DNA of 64,000 bases from Anaeramoeba flamelloides (taxonomy: Eukaryota; Metamonada; Anaeramoebidae), in the NCBI GenBank assembly GCA_027625915.1, contig JANTQA010000010.1:1488001-1552000 (forward strand). The letters are read 5' to 3'. The notes beneath the pieces were generated by a model. That model searched no databases. It was given only the letters and a program-made list of their open reading frames with translations, and was not told the DNA's origin. Position 1 is the stretch's first letter, and each line of letters opens with the position of its first letter. Position numbers and translations under genes: made by a program. Below are positions 1 to 10,115 of this stretch, piece by piece.

Positions 1-428
1 CAATACGACAACTTTAGGAGACCTTTGTCCCGAAACCCAACCTTATAAAAATGTTGAGTCAATTCCCTTTCTAACAGATTGGTTTCACACAACTCTCAAG
101 TAATTAACACTTTCGATTGCTTTCTTTTTTCTATTCTTTTAATATAATGGTAATAGCTCTTTTTTCCCCAATTCTGACTCTTTTTTTTGTTTCTTTTTTT
201 CTTTATTATTTTTTTTGCTTATAGTTCTTCTTCAGGACAGGGAAACGTAATGTTTAATTACATTTTACCAGACAAGTCAAATAGGTGGTCACTAATTACC
301 CTTACAAGTAATATTTTCTTTGATTATTTTTTTCTTTGGATAAAGGTACGATGACAAAACAGAAAACAATTTTTTTAGTGCAACTTCTTCAAATGTACTT
401 TGATTCCTTTTTGGAATCAATAGACTGA
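1..428 (+). CDS. 3' part of an unrecognised protein-coding gene (5' end outside window)
   Basis: Three exon-like blocks join in phase: 2-99 (frame from nt 2, ends after CTC AA), intron 100-224 with donor gtaatt and acceptor atag, exon 225-307, intron 308-345 (38 nt, gtaata to aaag), exon 346-428 ending in TGA. The visible 87 residues run from NTTTLGDLCPETQP through FLTDWFHTTL, FNYILPDKSNRWSLITL and FLVQLLQMYFDSFLESID. GC content and codon use are far above the surrounding sequence, which supports coding. I do not recognise the family, and no catalytic motif or membrane segment is visible. An aataaa-type signal follows near 503. The last junction is the weakest part: reading through the 38-nt intron also stays open for about 16 codons. 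Alternatively exon 225-307 (ending in phase 1) could splice in frame to the island at 2552 instead of to 346. Confidence 0.5.
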
Positions 429-608
429 TCTGAAAAAAAAATAATAACTCCAAAACTCTTGTAAAGTTTTATCTATTCTCCCAAAATACCCTTGTTCCCA
501 GAATAAAATCTGTGTTTCCAATAAGAGTGACTTTTATTTTTTCTGTTGATCGCAATACAAGATTTAATTATCGACCAAATAGTGAGCCTAAGGTAAAATA
601 AATTTTAA

Positions 609-1065
609 CTGTTGAGAGAAAAAAGTTGGACACAGAAAAATGGTTGGAAAGCATTTTTAATTGGGAACATTACTGAAATTGAAAATCAAATCCTATTGAT
701 AACTAGGTGACTTCTATATAAATCCAGGTTTAAAGGTGTTACAAGTTCATTAATCTGTGGTTTGTGAATAATACTCATTTTTATAGTTGTAACTAAAGTA
801 GATCATGTTATTTTAACAAAAATCCAAGTTCTAGTAAAGTTCACTATTAATTCTGAAAATGGTAATTTTTAAACTTGATTTAGATTATAAGAGATAAGGT
901 TTTGAAAAATTAGAATTACATTAATCGTTATTCTAATTAGTATATTATTGTTATTTCCTTTAGTTATTTCACAAATGATTGAAATTAAAAATCATTTTCA
1001 GTAATGTTCCCAATTAAAAATGCTGTCCAACCATTTTTCTGTGTCCAACATTTTTCTCTCAACAG
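609..1065. mobile_element. MITE with about 80-bp terminal inverted repeats and TAA target duplication
   Basis: The left end CTGTTGAGAGAAAAAAGTTG and the reverse complement of the right end match almost base for base for some 80 bp, down to the shared GGGAACATTACTGAAA segment. The element is 457 bp, has no ORF, and is flanked on both sides by TAA (606-608 and 1066-1068), the duplication size typical of PIF/Harbinger elements. The inner part of the TIR resembles the TIRs of the elements at 1867 and 22058, so they may be distant relatives. Confidence 0.85.
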
Positions 1066-1661
1066 TAAAGGTTAATTCCTTGATTTTTTGGGAAAATTTT
1101 GAATTGTGATTTGGATTTGTTGAATTTTTTTTGTAATTTTTCCAATTTTATTTTAGATATTATTAGTTTTTTTTTGATGATAAATTTTATTATCTCCAAT
1201 TAACTCTATTGTCTTTGACAAACACTATTTCTAATTTTAGAGTAATTTCCAGAATTTCTTTTTTAATCATGAACTTTAAGAAACCAATCTCATATTTACT
1301 TAATGTTTATTGTCAGTTTCTTTTTGGTTGATTTAATATATAAAGTTTTCTATAAAAAAGAAACACTGCTTTTTATTTTGAAACACGGGTTTTAACAAGT
1401 CAACAGGGATTATTTTGGCAACTGTACAATTTTTTTGAAACTAAAAGATATTACAACTTGATGTAGAACCAAAATTGTCTATTTAGTGAAGCTTTTGAAA
1501 TTATTTAAAAATTTTTTCATTGATACGAAGATTTTTTTGGTGTTTATTGAAACCTAATTTTCATTAAAAAAAATTATCAGCAAATTATTTTTACACAACC
1601 ACAAAAAATTTTTTTTTCTTGCAACACAAATTAATTACTATTTGACGCATAATAAATGGAA

Positions 1662-1840
1662 CAAAATTTTCATTCAGCTATCCAAAAAAAAGATTTTAAT
1701 AATCAGATAACATTTCAAATTTTATAACTTAAAATCAGCTTAGATCATTAATTTCCCTTTAAGAATTGGGTGTGTTACAGATTTATTTTAATTATTGGAA
1801 TTTGATTATATTTTGGAAAGTTGAATGAAAATTTTGATCT
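1662..1840. mobile_element. Short MITE, family shared with 28841-29013
   Basis: CAAAATTTTCATTCAGCTAT on the left is inverted on the right (GAATGAAAATTTTG). The same pair of ends, with diverged AT-rich interior, occurs at about 28841-29013. There is no ORF. Boundaries are approximate because the flanks are A/T runs. Confidence 0.6.
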
Positions 1841-1866
1841 TTTTATTATGAAATTAACAGTATTTA

Positions 1867-2455
1867 GGAAAAAAAGTTCAACACCCGTTTTTATTTTGCA
1901 AATATTACTGAAAATGAAAAGTAACATAAATAAAAAAATAAACCTTATAACTTGACAGAATAATCCATTATATTATTTTCAATCAATCTAACAAAAACAA
2001 TTTAAATCTACTTGATTATCAGAATATCATGAGTAATTTTGGTGATCCACAAAAATATTTTTATTTTGTAACAATTTTTCAATGAATAATTGATCAATCA
2101 AATAAAACCCCATATCAAAATATAGTGTTCGAAAAACTGTTATTGTGTTAAACCCCCCATTTTGTCTTTAATTATTTATTTTTTCTTTTCCTAATTGATC
2201 TTACTTTTCATTTTATACAGCCAGTTCCACTTTTAAGACATAAACTTTCAACGAAATTTGTGGCACAATAAAAATCTCAAATTAAGGTACAAAATTCAGA
2301 TTCTAGTAAAATAAATTGTAAATATAAAATTGCAAAAAATGTGCTTTAATTAGAGATTTTTCTGAGTCAAAAATAATGATTGAAAGTATGTATCTTAAAA
2401 GTGGAACTGACTGTATTAAGTTTCCCAATTAAAAATTGTGTTGAACTTTTTTTCC
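1867..2455. mobile_element. MITE (GGAAAAAAAGTT family) carrying a nested MITE
   Basis: The ends GGAAAAAAAGTTCAACAC and its inverse at 2438-2455 are followed inward by a shared ACTGAAAATGAAAAGTA segment. The same internal sequence, including a block around TCCATTATATTATTTTC, recurs in reverse orientation at 22058-22456, and the right arm alone recurs near 18965-19090. The right arm is interrupted by the 196-bp element at 2218-2413. It is non-coding. Confidence 0.8.
2218..2413. mobile_element. Tc1/mariner-type MITE nested in the 1867-2455 element
   Basis: CAGCCAGTTCCACTTTTAAG at the left is mirrored by CTTAAAAGTGGAACTGACTG at the right, and TA lies immediately outside both ends (2216-2217, 2414-2415). 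The CAG start and TA duplication are Tc1-like. Length is 196 bp with no ORF. It splits the right TIR arm of the older host element, so it is the younger insertion. Confidence 0.85.
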
Positions 2456-2551
2456 CTCTTTCACTTTTTTTCCGAAAGGTAAGTTAAACAATCAAAAAAG
2501 TGAACATTCACCAACAAATTTTTTTTCTTTTTTTGTATTTTTACATTCCAG

Positions 2552-2694
2552 AGCATAAAACAAAAAAATTGAAAAAATCCTTTTTTTCACTTTCCTTTGA
2601 TAGTGAGTCTGTAGTTTTAGAATTTTTGAAGGTAAGAGGAAACCGAATCACTAATAACAGTTTTGTAGATCTTGACAAAAATTTAAAGAATTAA
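2552..2694 (+). CDS. Isolated exon-like island, unrecognised
   Basis: A pyrimidine tract ending in ttccag precedes 2552, and an open frame (entry phase 1) encodes HKTKKLKKSFFSL, then FDSESVVLEFLK. At 2632 a good donor (gtaaga) follows in phase 0; without splicing the frame runs on to a TAA at 2692-2694. Codon use is better than the flanks. No domain is recognised. The entry phase fits the exon that ends at 307 and the exit phase fits the island starting at 4614, so this may be an internal exon of one long gene. That linkage is inference only. Confidence 0.3.
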
Positions 2695-2749
2695 TTGAGA
2701 ATTATATTTTTTAAATTTAACCAAAAAAGAGTCAAGAAAATCGAAAAGA

Positions 2750-3420
2750 CCATTTTTGCAGGAAGGTGGTGAATTATAAATGGTATATATTCTCCTACAA
2801 AAGTTGTCACCAACAACACATTCCATAATCTAATAACATTATATCTCATAAGGATAAAATTATCTCTTTTTAAAAGTTTTTTTTTTTAACTGGAAAATTT
2901 TTTTAATTTAAATATGACCAATTTGAAAAGAAAAATGAAAGATCTAAATTTACATTGTTGTTGTGGAAAATCTCAACAAAAGATTTTAAGAAATTAAACT
3001 AAAAAAAAAACATCTTCAACTTCATGAAAACTTTTATAATTCAAAAATATTTTGAACAAATACAATATACCCAATACAACAAAGGTTAATGAACCAAATA
3101 ATATATTTTTTATGACAAGGTTATTTGATTTTTTATCATATTTAAACCAACTTTTTGTTAGATTTTCATTGGTTCTACGTTATCCATTTTATTTTTTTCT
3201 TTTTCTTTTAAATTGATCTAAAATATTCATTAGACTTTTTAAAATAAAAAAAATGAAATTTTAATTTTTAAAATCATAAAATTGTATTTTCATTTCGAAT
3301 TTATTTATTAATTTTGATCATTTTTATTTTTTTTACTTTAAATACAACAATTCGTTTTAAAATGTGCATTAAATGATTTTTTTTTGCAAGAACTTAACTG
3401 ATTCAAAATCGGTGTCTTGT
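2750..3420. repeat. Dispersed repeat, copy 1 (copy 2 at 57790-58500)
   Basis: An approximately 670-bp diverged match in the same orientation links this stretch with 57790-58500 inside the Ras intron. Landmarks in order are a TCACCAACAACA block, AATCTAATA(A/G)CATT, AAAATCTCAAC(A/G)AAAG, GATTTTTTATCATATTTAA, AATTTTGATCATTTTT and ACAACAATTCGT. No ORF or clear terminal repeat was found, so the class is unknown. Confidence 0.75.
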
Positions 3421-3981
3421 TGTGAAAATATTCATTTAAATTATTAATTTTTATTCTTTAAATACTTTAGACCCCCGTAGAATAAATTAATACAAAAACA
3501 ACCAGCAATTTAAATTATTTTCAAGGGTTTTTTATTATTTGACTTTGGGTATGTTTAGATCAGTTTTTCAAAATTGGATCTAAAACATCTCAATTTTTTT
3601 TTCTTTTCTGTGTTTTGTTAGTGTATTTTCTTTTCCTAATTTTCGTTATTTATTAATTCTTCTTCATTTGACTACAAAATATAATAGACGTTTTCAATAA
3701 AAGGTGGGTGATATATAAAATACAAAGTTAAATCGTTCATAAAATTCTGTGATAAAAAACTCATTTAATTTTTTTAAGAGTAAATGATTAACATTTTGTA
3801 AAAAAGAGGACCCCACAGCACCATTTTAAAATAGGAAAATATTTTTTTGACACACCAATAAAAAAAAAAAAACATTATTATGGTTGTATGTATGTATGTA
3901 GGTATCACATGCATTAAGATTTTTTTGATTTCATTAAACGCGTTTTAGGCGTGTGGGTGATGCCAAAAATTCGTTTATCAG

Positions 3982-4008
<27 letters not shown>

Positions 4009-4012
<4 letters not shown>

Positions 4013-4234
4013 AAATTTCAAAATTAGGGGCAAAATTTTTTATGATTATTTTTAACTTTTTTCTTTTGTCTTTCAAAAAATAAGATGATTACACTATATT
4101 TTAATTTATTAATCAATATTGGTTATTATCTCTAAACACTTTTGTAAAACACATTATTAAAAAAATAAAACAATTAAACAATTAAACAAATTTTTTTTGG
4201 ATGTTAAATATGCCCCTATTTTTGAAATTTAGCT
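4009..4234. mobile_element. TA-flanked MITE (AGGGGCA family), first of a tandem pair
   Basis: The ends AAATTTCAAAATTAGGGGCA and TGCCCCTATTTTTGAAATTT are inverted copies. The 226-bp element sits inside a (TA)n tract. An adjacent, separately terminated copy in the same orientation follows at 4245-4469, with high interior identity including GATGATTACACTA and TTATTAATC blocks. Confidence 0.8.
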
Positions 4235-4244
4235 TATATATATA

Positions 4245-4469
4245 AGTCAAATTTCAAAATTATGGGCAAAACTTTTTTTTTATTATTTTTTTCTTTTTTC
4301 ATTTGTCTTTCAACAAATAAAATGATTACACTACATTTTAATTTATTAATCTATATTGGTTATTATCACCCCACACTTTCGTAAAATACATTATTATTAA
4401 AAAAAAAAAAAAACAATTAAACAAATTTTTTTCTGATGAAAAACCTGCCCCTATTTTTGAAATTTAGCT
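4245..4469. mobile_element. TA-flanked MITE (AGGGGCA family), second of a tandem pair
   Basis: Same family and orientation as 4009-4234, with its own two TIRs (TCAAATTTCAAAATTATGGG left; inverse on the right ending AGCT before TA). Only a (TA)5-like spacer separates the copies. This points either to two insertions into one (TA)n tract or to local duplication. Confidence 0.8.
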
Positions 4470-4613
4470 TATATATATATATATATATATTTAACCAAAA
4501 CACAAAAAAAAATGGTGAGCTGATTAATTTGGAATCTGTAAAAAAGTTGAATTTTGACCACTTTTTTTCCCCAACTTGTAATTTTTTTAAAAAAAAATAA
4601 TTCTTTTTCCCAG

Positions 4614-4832
4614 TGTTTAAAGAGTTTACTATTTTCAAAAGTTTTAAACGGAAACCCCACTTTTTATTGTTTTGGTGTTTTCAAAATAGAAAATCAAACT
4701 ATTTTCATAGTTATAAATTCAAAAACTCCCACTTATATGAGAAATCGCCAATTCCCATTGTTTTACAAGGCTTTAAAGGCAATTATGTCCCAACTCAATA
4801 TGATTTTTTTTTTTTTTTTTCGTTCTTTTTAA
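4614..4832 (+). CDS. Exon-like island, possibly a terminal exon, unrecognised
   Basis: The acceptor ttttcccag precedes a phase-0 open frame of 72 codons: LLFSKVLNGNPTFYCFGVFK, then IFIVINSKTPTYMRNRQ, FPLFYKALKAIMSQLN, then a run of Phe from a poly(T) tract and a stop. Codon use is clearly non-random compared with the A/T flanks. A weak resemblance to actin-depolymerising (ADF/coactosin) domains in the TPTYMRN-to-KALK stretch is only a guess. No good donor occurs after it, so it is read as a last exon; an aataaa signal follows at 4864. It could join in phase to 2552-2631. Confidence 0.35.
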   Translation, partial: CLKSLLFSKVLNGNPTFYCFGVFKIENQTIFIVINSKTPTYMRNRQFPLFYKALKAIMSQLNMIFFFFFRSF

Positions 4833-5777
4833 GTTTTTTTTGTTTGAGTTTTTTCACATCCAATAAACGAAAATTAGGATTTCAAAAGAATTCGAGAACT
4901 TTTTCAAAAAATAAAAAAAAATAAACAAAGAATGAAAAGAAAAAAAAATGTAAAAAAATGTAAAAAACGTGATTTTATAGGTCTTTTGCGATTATAAAAC
5001 AAAAAATGCGCTACATGTGATATAATTTATATTTCAAAATAATTCGCCCATTAAAAATCAAATTTTGAAAATAAATATTTTTATAAATCGAATTTATCTA
5101 TTATAATAAAAAATCACTATTTTAATATCAGTCCTATACACTAGAAATATTTGTTTTGGATCTAAAAATACAAAAAAAAAAAAAAAGTAAAAGTAAAGTA
5201 AAAAAAGTAGGCCATTTATTATGAAATTTAGTTTATATATATAATATATAATTACCAATTTACACTGGTTTAAATAATAATAAAATGAAAATCCATTAAA
5301 ACACAATTTATTTGCAATTTTTTCCTTATATTTGAAGTATCATCTTCAGATTTTATTATTTTTTTTCTTAAAAAAAGCTGGAGATAAAATCTTTATTTTT
5401 TTACTTTCCCATGAATCATTTGTGAAATCTATGATTTAAAGAAAAAGCCATCTAGAAAATAATTTACACTTCTTCAATAAAAATAATAAAACAATTATTT
5501 TTTTTCTTCTATTTTTGGGATAAAATTGATCTTATAGATGAATTTAAATAATTTCGCCAATAATAATTACTTAAATAATTGTAACCAGTGATTTTCAGAG
5601 GTTCCCAATTGTTTTCACAAATATTTTTTTTGGGATTGACGAATACTGTTTTTTTTTTTTTTTTTTTTTTTATAGTTGAAAATTTTTTTAAAATAAATAC
5701 CTTTGAATAAACTTGTAAAACAATAATCTTAAAATTTTATTTTATCTAATATTCATTACAAAATTATAATTTAATAG
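4833..5777. other. AT-rich stretch without a recognised gene
   Basis: Poly(A)/poly(T) runs dominate, including a T run near 5650-5671. At 5395-5490 there is a partial copy of a repeat also found at 35427-35550 and 62975-63110 (shared TTTACACTTCTTCAATA). A short open block follows a cag acceptor at about 5600 but is too short to call. Confidence 0.5.
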
Positions 5778-6415
5778 AGGTTGAATTTTCTGATATAACA
5801 TTAGCACAATTAGTTTTTGTTGGTATTAAAGATCCAAAGCTTAATAAAACCCAAAATATCCCTGAACCACTATCAGATGTACCGCAATCTGACTTTCAAA
5901 GTGATAGTGGGATGGGCAAAACAACCAGTTTATCACAAGAAGAAAGTTTAATATCTGAAATGGAATATAGTTTATTTTCCGATGAATCTGTCCAGGGCGT
6001 ACATCTTCTTTTAAATGATATCAAAGATATTTTAACGGAATCGATTGAAGAAGAGCAAGTATTAAAGAAAATACAATCAATTTTGCGAAGACTGGAAATA
6101 TTACACAGTGAAGCAATCAAAGATAAAGAAAAAAGAAAATCCACGTTAGAAATAAGAATCAATAAGGAAAGGAAAGTTAATAATCAAAAAATTAAAACAA
6201 TTGAAGTAAAGTTAAAACGTCGAATTGAAGGACAAGAAAAGGAAAGGGAATTAAAAGAAAATTTAGTTTCGGAAAATCAAAAATTAAAAAAAATATCTAC
6301 AGATATTAAAGATTATTACACTGAAAATAAAATTTTATTATTGAATTCTGTTAAAGAAAATCAACAATTGCTAGAATTATTTGAAGACATTAATCAAAAA
6401 ATCCAAAATTTATAA
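5778..6415 (+). CDS. Coiled-coil protein, 3' exon (5' exons not placed)
   Basis: The open frame runs from an acceptor (tttaatag) to a TAA at 6413. The segment before the first Met (5912) is clearly coding: FSDITLAQLVFVGIKDPKL, then NIPEPLSDVPQSDFQSDSG. The gene therefore very likely starts further upstream, and 5912 is probably an internal Met. From about 60 codons in, the protein is a long, highly charged alpha-helix rich in E, K, Q, I and L (EEEQVLKKIQSILRRLEIL to NQQLLELFEDINQKIQNL in style), typical of a dimerising coiled coil. No catalytic domain is visible. Which upstream islands belong to it could not be settled: entry phase is 1 at 5778, or 0 if the acceptor is at 5779. Confidence 0.6.
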
Positions 6416-6929
6416 TATAAGTTTTTTTTTTTATTATTTTTTTTTTTTTTTGTAAATTTTACACACAATGGATTTTAAATATGAATCCATTTTTTACTTC
6501 CCTTTCTGAGTTATTCAAGAGAAATTTTTATAAAATTCCATTGCTCGTAATTATGAAAAAAATAAAATTGAGAATTTTTAGTGAGAAATAACTAATACAT
6601 TAATTGAAAATTCCATTGTTAATTATAAAGTTGATTTATTATATAATCAACATTCCAAAACTTCAAATTTATGATACTATTGTCATTATTTATATTAGCA
6701 GTACTACAATATTTAAAAGTCTCTAGTTAATAAAAAAAGTGTTTTTTTTTTATTTTATTTTTTTTTTTTTTTGTGAAAAAAAATTTTTTATCATTTGGAA
6801 AATGAATTTTAGTTTAATTCAACTTGAATAGATAATAATTAATAGTTTTGAAAATGTTGAGATTAACTAAAAAAACTGAAATATAGTAAAAAGAAAGAAA
6901 AGAAAGAAAGAAATGATAAATATTACATG

Positions 6930-7260
6930 TACTGGGTTTTTTAAAATTCAGAAGAATAGAGTAAAATCTTTGATTGTACTCTATCCTCTGAATTCTGGGA
7001 AACCCAACGCAAGTGTCAGGTAAGTTCCATAGAGTGCCTAGGTTTTTTTTTATATTTTTATTGCTGTTTAGAAAATCTATTGATTTTTCAAATAAACATA
7101 TCACTCAAGAAAACCTAAAGGCAATTTTCGACAGAATTCAAAAGAAACTAGTAAAATATCATGATTTGGCAATATTTTTTTAAATTTTCGAAAACCTAAA
7201 TAAAGTGTCCGCCAAGTACCGAAGAGTGCGTAAAGTGTCTGGCTTTTTCTCAGAATACAA
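6930..7260. repeat. Hairpin-rich repeat related to 34640-35110
   Basis: ATTCAGAAGAATAGAGTAAA faces TACTCTATCCTCTGAATTC across a short loop, giving a stem-loop at about 6945-7005. Adjacent motifs (a TAGGTTTTT block and CTCAAGAAAACCTA) recur around the larger hairpin array at 34640-35110. No ORF. Confidence 0.6.
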
Positions 7261-9180
7261 AAGAATAGAGAGAATTTTTGAAATTTTCTTTAAATTTCTA
7301 AATTATAACAATATTAAAGGAAGTTTTCTATAATCCAATAGAATAGAGAAAAAACTTTGATTTTACTTAATTATTTTGAATTTCCGAAAAGATAACAGTA
7401 TTTTTTTTTTTTTTAATTTAAGAAATAAATAGAAAAATTTTGAAATTTTCTTTTCATTTCTTGAATTAAAAAAATCCAATGATTTTTATCTTATATTTTT
7501 ATGTTGTATCTGTAAAATTTATCAATTTTCCAAATAAACCGAAAAGTCAAGAATAGTTTAATGTGTTTTTTTTTTAATTTTTCTCTTGATTAGAAAATTA
7601 AATAAATTTTCGGTTTTTATCAAAAATTTTAAAAAACCTAACCGAGAAATCAAAAAAAAAAAAAAAAAAATTCCATTTAAATCAATAAATACTTCTTTAA
7701 TAGTCAAAATAATAGGTTCCGAATTTTGAAGGTGTTTATTCAATTTTAAAATATTTCTCAAAAATGATTAAATATACCTCTTAACTGTGAAATAAATTTT
7801 TTTTTTCAAATTTTTTGCTATTAAAATTTAAAAAAAGTATTTAATTAAAATAAAATTTTTAAACATAAATCAGAAAATATCCTCTAAAAATAATTTTTGA
7901 TCTTAGATAATTTATTAAAGAAAGATTTTGATTAAAAAAGAAGAAATTAAAAAAATTAAAATTAACACATTCGTTTTGTTTGGAAGGTAAAATTTTTAAT
8001 GATTGTGCTAAACTGAAACATTGGTATTGGCATTTGATTTTAAATTGAATAAATTAAAAAGTACTTATCGTCATGTAATATAATTTTAAAAAAAAACAAC
8101 AATTAGCTGAATTCCTAGAAATTCAAAAACTTTATACTTATTTCATAAAACAAACTGAAAAAAATTTATATGTGAAACTAATTTTAAATCAATAAGATAT
8201 AAAGAAAATAAAAAGAAAAAAAAAGAAAAATAGATTATATATATACTCATTTTATTTATAAGTTATAAAACTCCCCAAATTAAATATTTTAAATCCTTTA
8301 TTGTAAATGAAAAAAATATGAAGACATTGAGATATTAATCATTTCACTAACGTCAATTTTTTTAATTTAGGTATTATAATTTGAAAATTCAAAATAATTC
8401 AAATTTATAAAATTAATGATATTTAAAATTCATACATCACCAATTCCAATAATAAACTGATGAGTTAATTATTAGTATATATTAATTATTGAGATTTTTT
8501 ACTTGTTCTACCATGCTTTTTGATTTTTGATTTTTTTTTTTCTCTTGAGTTTTTTTTTGTCTTATTAAAAAGTTAAGAAGAAGTAAAATAATTTATTATG
8601 TGGTTGTAATTTGGATGGAAAAGTATCGAAGAAAAGAAATAGTTATGGGATTTTGTATTTATGTCTGATTCAGTTTGAAACGTGTGGTGATTACCTTCTG
8701 GTAAATAGGGGAAATAATGTCTTCAATTTGGATATACTTTGAAAATTTTGATTTTGTATAAACAGGTTTTATTACAGTGAAGATTTAGAAATTTTCACTA
8801 TGGTTAACAAAAAATAATTCTTTCAAATTTTGGGGTATAAAACAGAATTTCTATTTTAATATTCTGTTATTATTTAAAAATATCTCTTATTATGTACTTG
8901 GTTTTTATTTGTCTTTCTCTTTTCTCTAAATAGAAATAATTTTTTTCTTTTCATTTTTTTTTTTTAAGAAGAACTACCCTATTAATCATAACCTAGTATA
9001 CATTGTATCTAAAATAAAAAACAACCTAAACACATAGTTAGTGTTCCAGGTAAACTGATAATATTTCTGTTGTTTAACAACTCTTTAATTGACATAAAAA
9101 AATAGAATAGAATTCAAATTATTCCAAATATAAATAAAAATTTGTTTCATTTAATTATCTTTGGTGTATACAATAATATA

Positions 9181-9773
9181 AGGTATTTCCAAAAAAGTGT
9201 GGCATTTTTTTTTTACATTTCTTAGAAAATCATTTTTGTAAGTGGGGGTATTCGTTAATTGGCAATATCAAATTAAGTTTAATATTTATACTGGCCAATC
9301 AATATGACTATATTGTATTTATTTCAAAATATGTGAGTTGAAATATTTTCAAAAAATAAAAAAAAAAAAAAAAATGCACTGTTTTTGGTGAAAACAATGT
9401 ACGTCCAATTTCTATAAAAACTTGAAATATGGAAATGGTACAAATGATTTTTTAAACAATCAAATACAATTATATTTTTTCAATTCTATTTGAAAATTTT
9501 TTGAGATTGAAGAAGTTATAAAAACAATTTTTTCAATTAAAAAGAAAATAATAAAAACACAATTTTAACTCCTAAAAAAGATCATATAAAATTGAGATCA
9601 GAAACATTGAATATCTTTTATTTATTTAAAACAATACTAATAAACAAATTGAATTATTATTAAGAATCAATCAATGATAGTTAATGATTTTGGATATTTA
9701 AATACTTTTTTTGAAGATTGAGTTTAATAAATATATTTTAAAAGAAATTTGCCCTACTTTCCTGGAAATAGCT
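9181..9773. mobile_element. Tc1/mariner-type MITE, copy 1 (copy 2 at 37488)
   Basis: Left end AGGTATTTCCAAAAAAGTGT and right end, read inward, AGCTATTTCCAGGAAAGTAG, with TA directly outside both. The 593-bp interior is non-coding and matches 37488-38067 along its length in the same orientation. Two full-length copies with matching ends and TA flanks make this a well supported family. Confidence 0.9.
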
Positions 9774-10115
9774 TATGATATATAATTCTTTCTTATTTTA
9801 TCGATCAACAATTCCCTATCTATTTTCTAGTATTCAAATAATATCTAATATTATTTTGGTTGTTGTTCGCCAAAAATTCGAAGAAAAAAAAAATACCGAA
9901 ATTGTAGTAAAAGACATATTACTCGGAATTGTTTTGAGAAAAAAAAATAAAATGAAAAATAATACATAAAATATTTTAGTATTAATAATTAAAATTAAAA
10001 ATGATGGAAATTTATTTTTATAGAATTATTTAAATACCATTATTATTTCCTCTATTATTTTCCATAATTATTGTTAGGGTAAATTAATAGACAATGGTTA
10101 TTCATAGAAATTCAC

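Larger units (their letters stand above)
429..2551. other. AT-rich spacer or long intron packed with inverted-repeat elements
   Basis: No convincing coding sequence is seen. The stretch holds a MITE at 609-1065, a TIR pair at about 1662-1840 and a MITE at 1867-2455 that itself carries an inserted MITE at 2218-2413. The remainder is A/T runs. Confidence 0.6.
2695..4613. other. Non-coding stretch: dispersed repeat, microsatellites, paired MITEs
   Basis: It contains the dispersed repeat at 2750-3420, a short (TATG)n run near 3886-3901, (TA)n tracts near 3982-4008, 4235-4244 and 4470-4490, and two MITE copies in a row. No coding sequence is evident. Confidence 0.6.
6416..10115. other. Intergenic AT-rich region with hairpin repeat and a MITE
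   Basis: No gene is recognised. It holds a hairpin-forming block at about 6930-7260, a mariner-type MITE at 9181-9773, and at about 9780-9975 a diverged copy of a block found at 13005-13150 inside G-alpha intron 3. The 64-codon open frame in that block (from 9775) is therefore read as part of a repeat, not a gene. Confidence 0.55.

Noticed and set aside
4417-5306. Minus-strand ORFs (4417-4660, 5094-5306)
   Set aside because: Phe/Tyr/Ile/Lys-only composition from A/T runs; the plus strand of 4614-4832 is the better reading.
5912-5914. ATG at 5912 as the true start of the coiled-coil gene
   Set aside because: Forty-four codons upstream in the same frame are clearly coding and begin at an acceptor site.
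9775-9969. 64-codon ORF after the mariner-type MITE
   Set aside because: The block has a diverged copy at 13005-13150 within an intron, and its residues are background-like.
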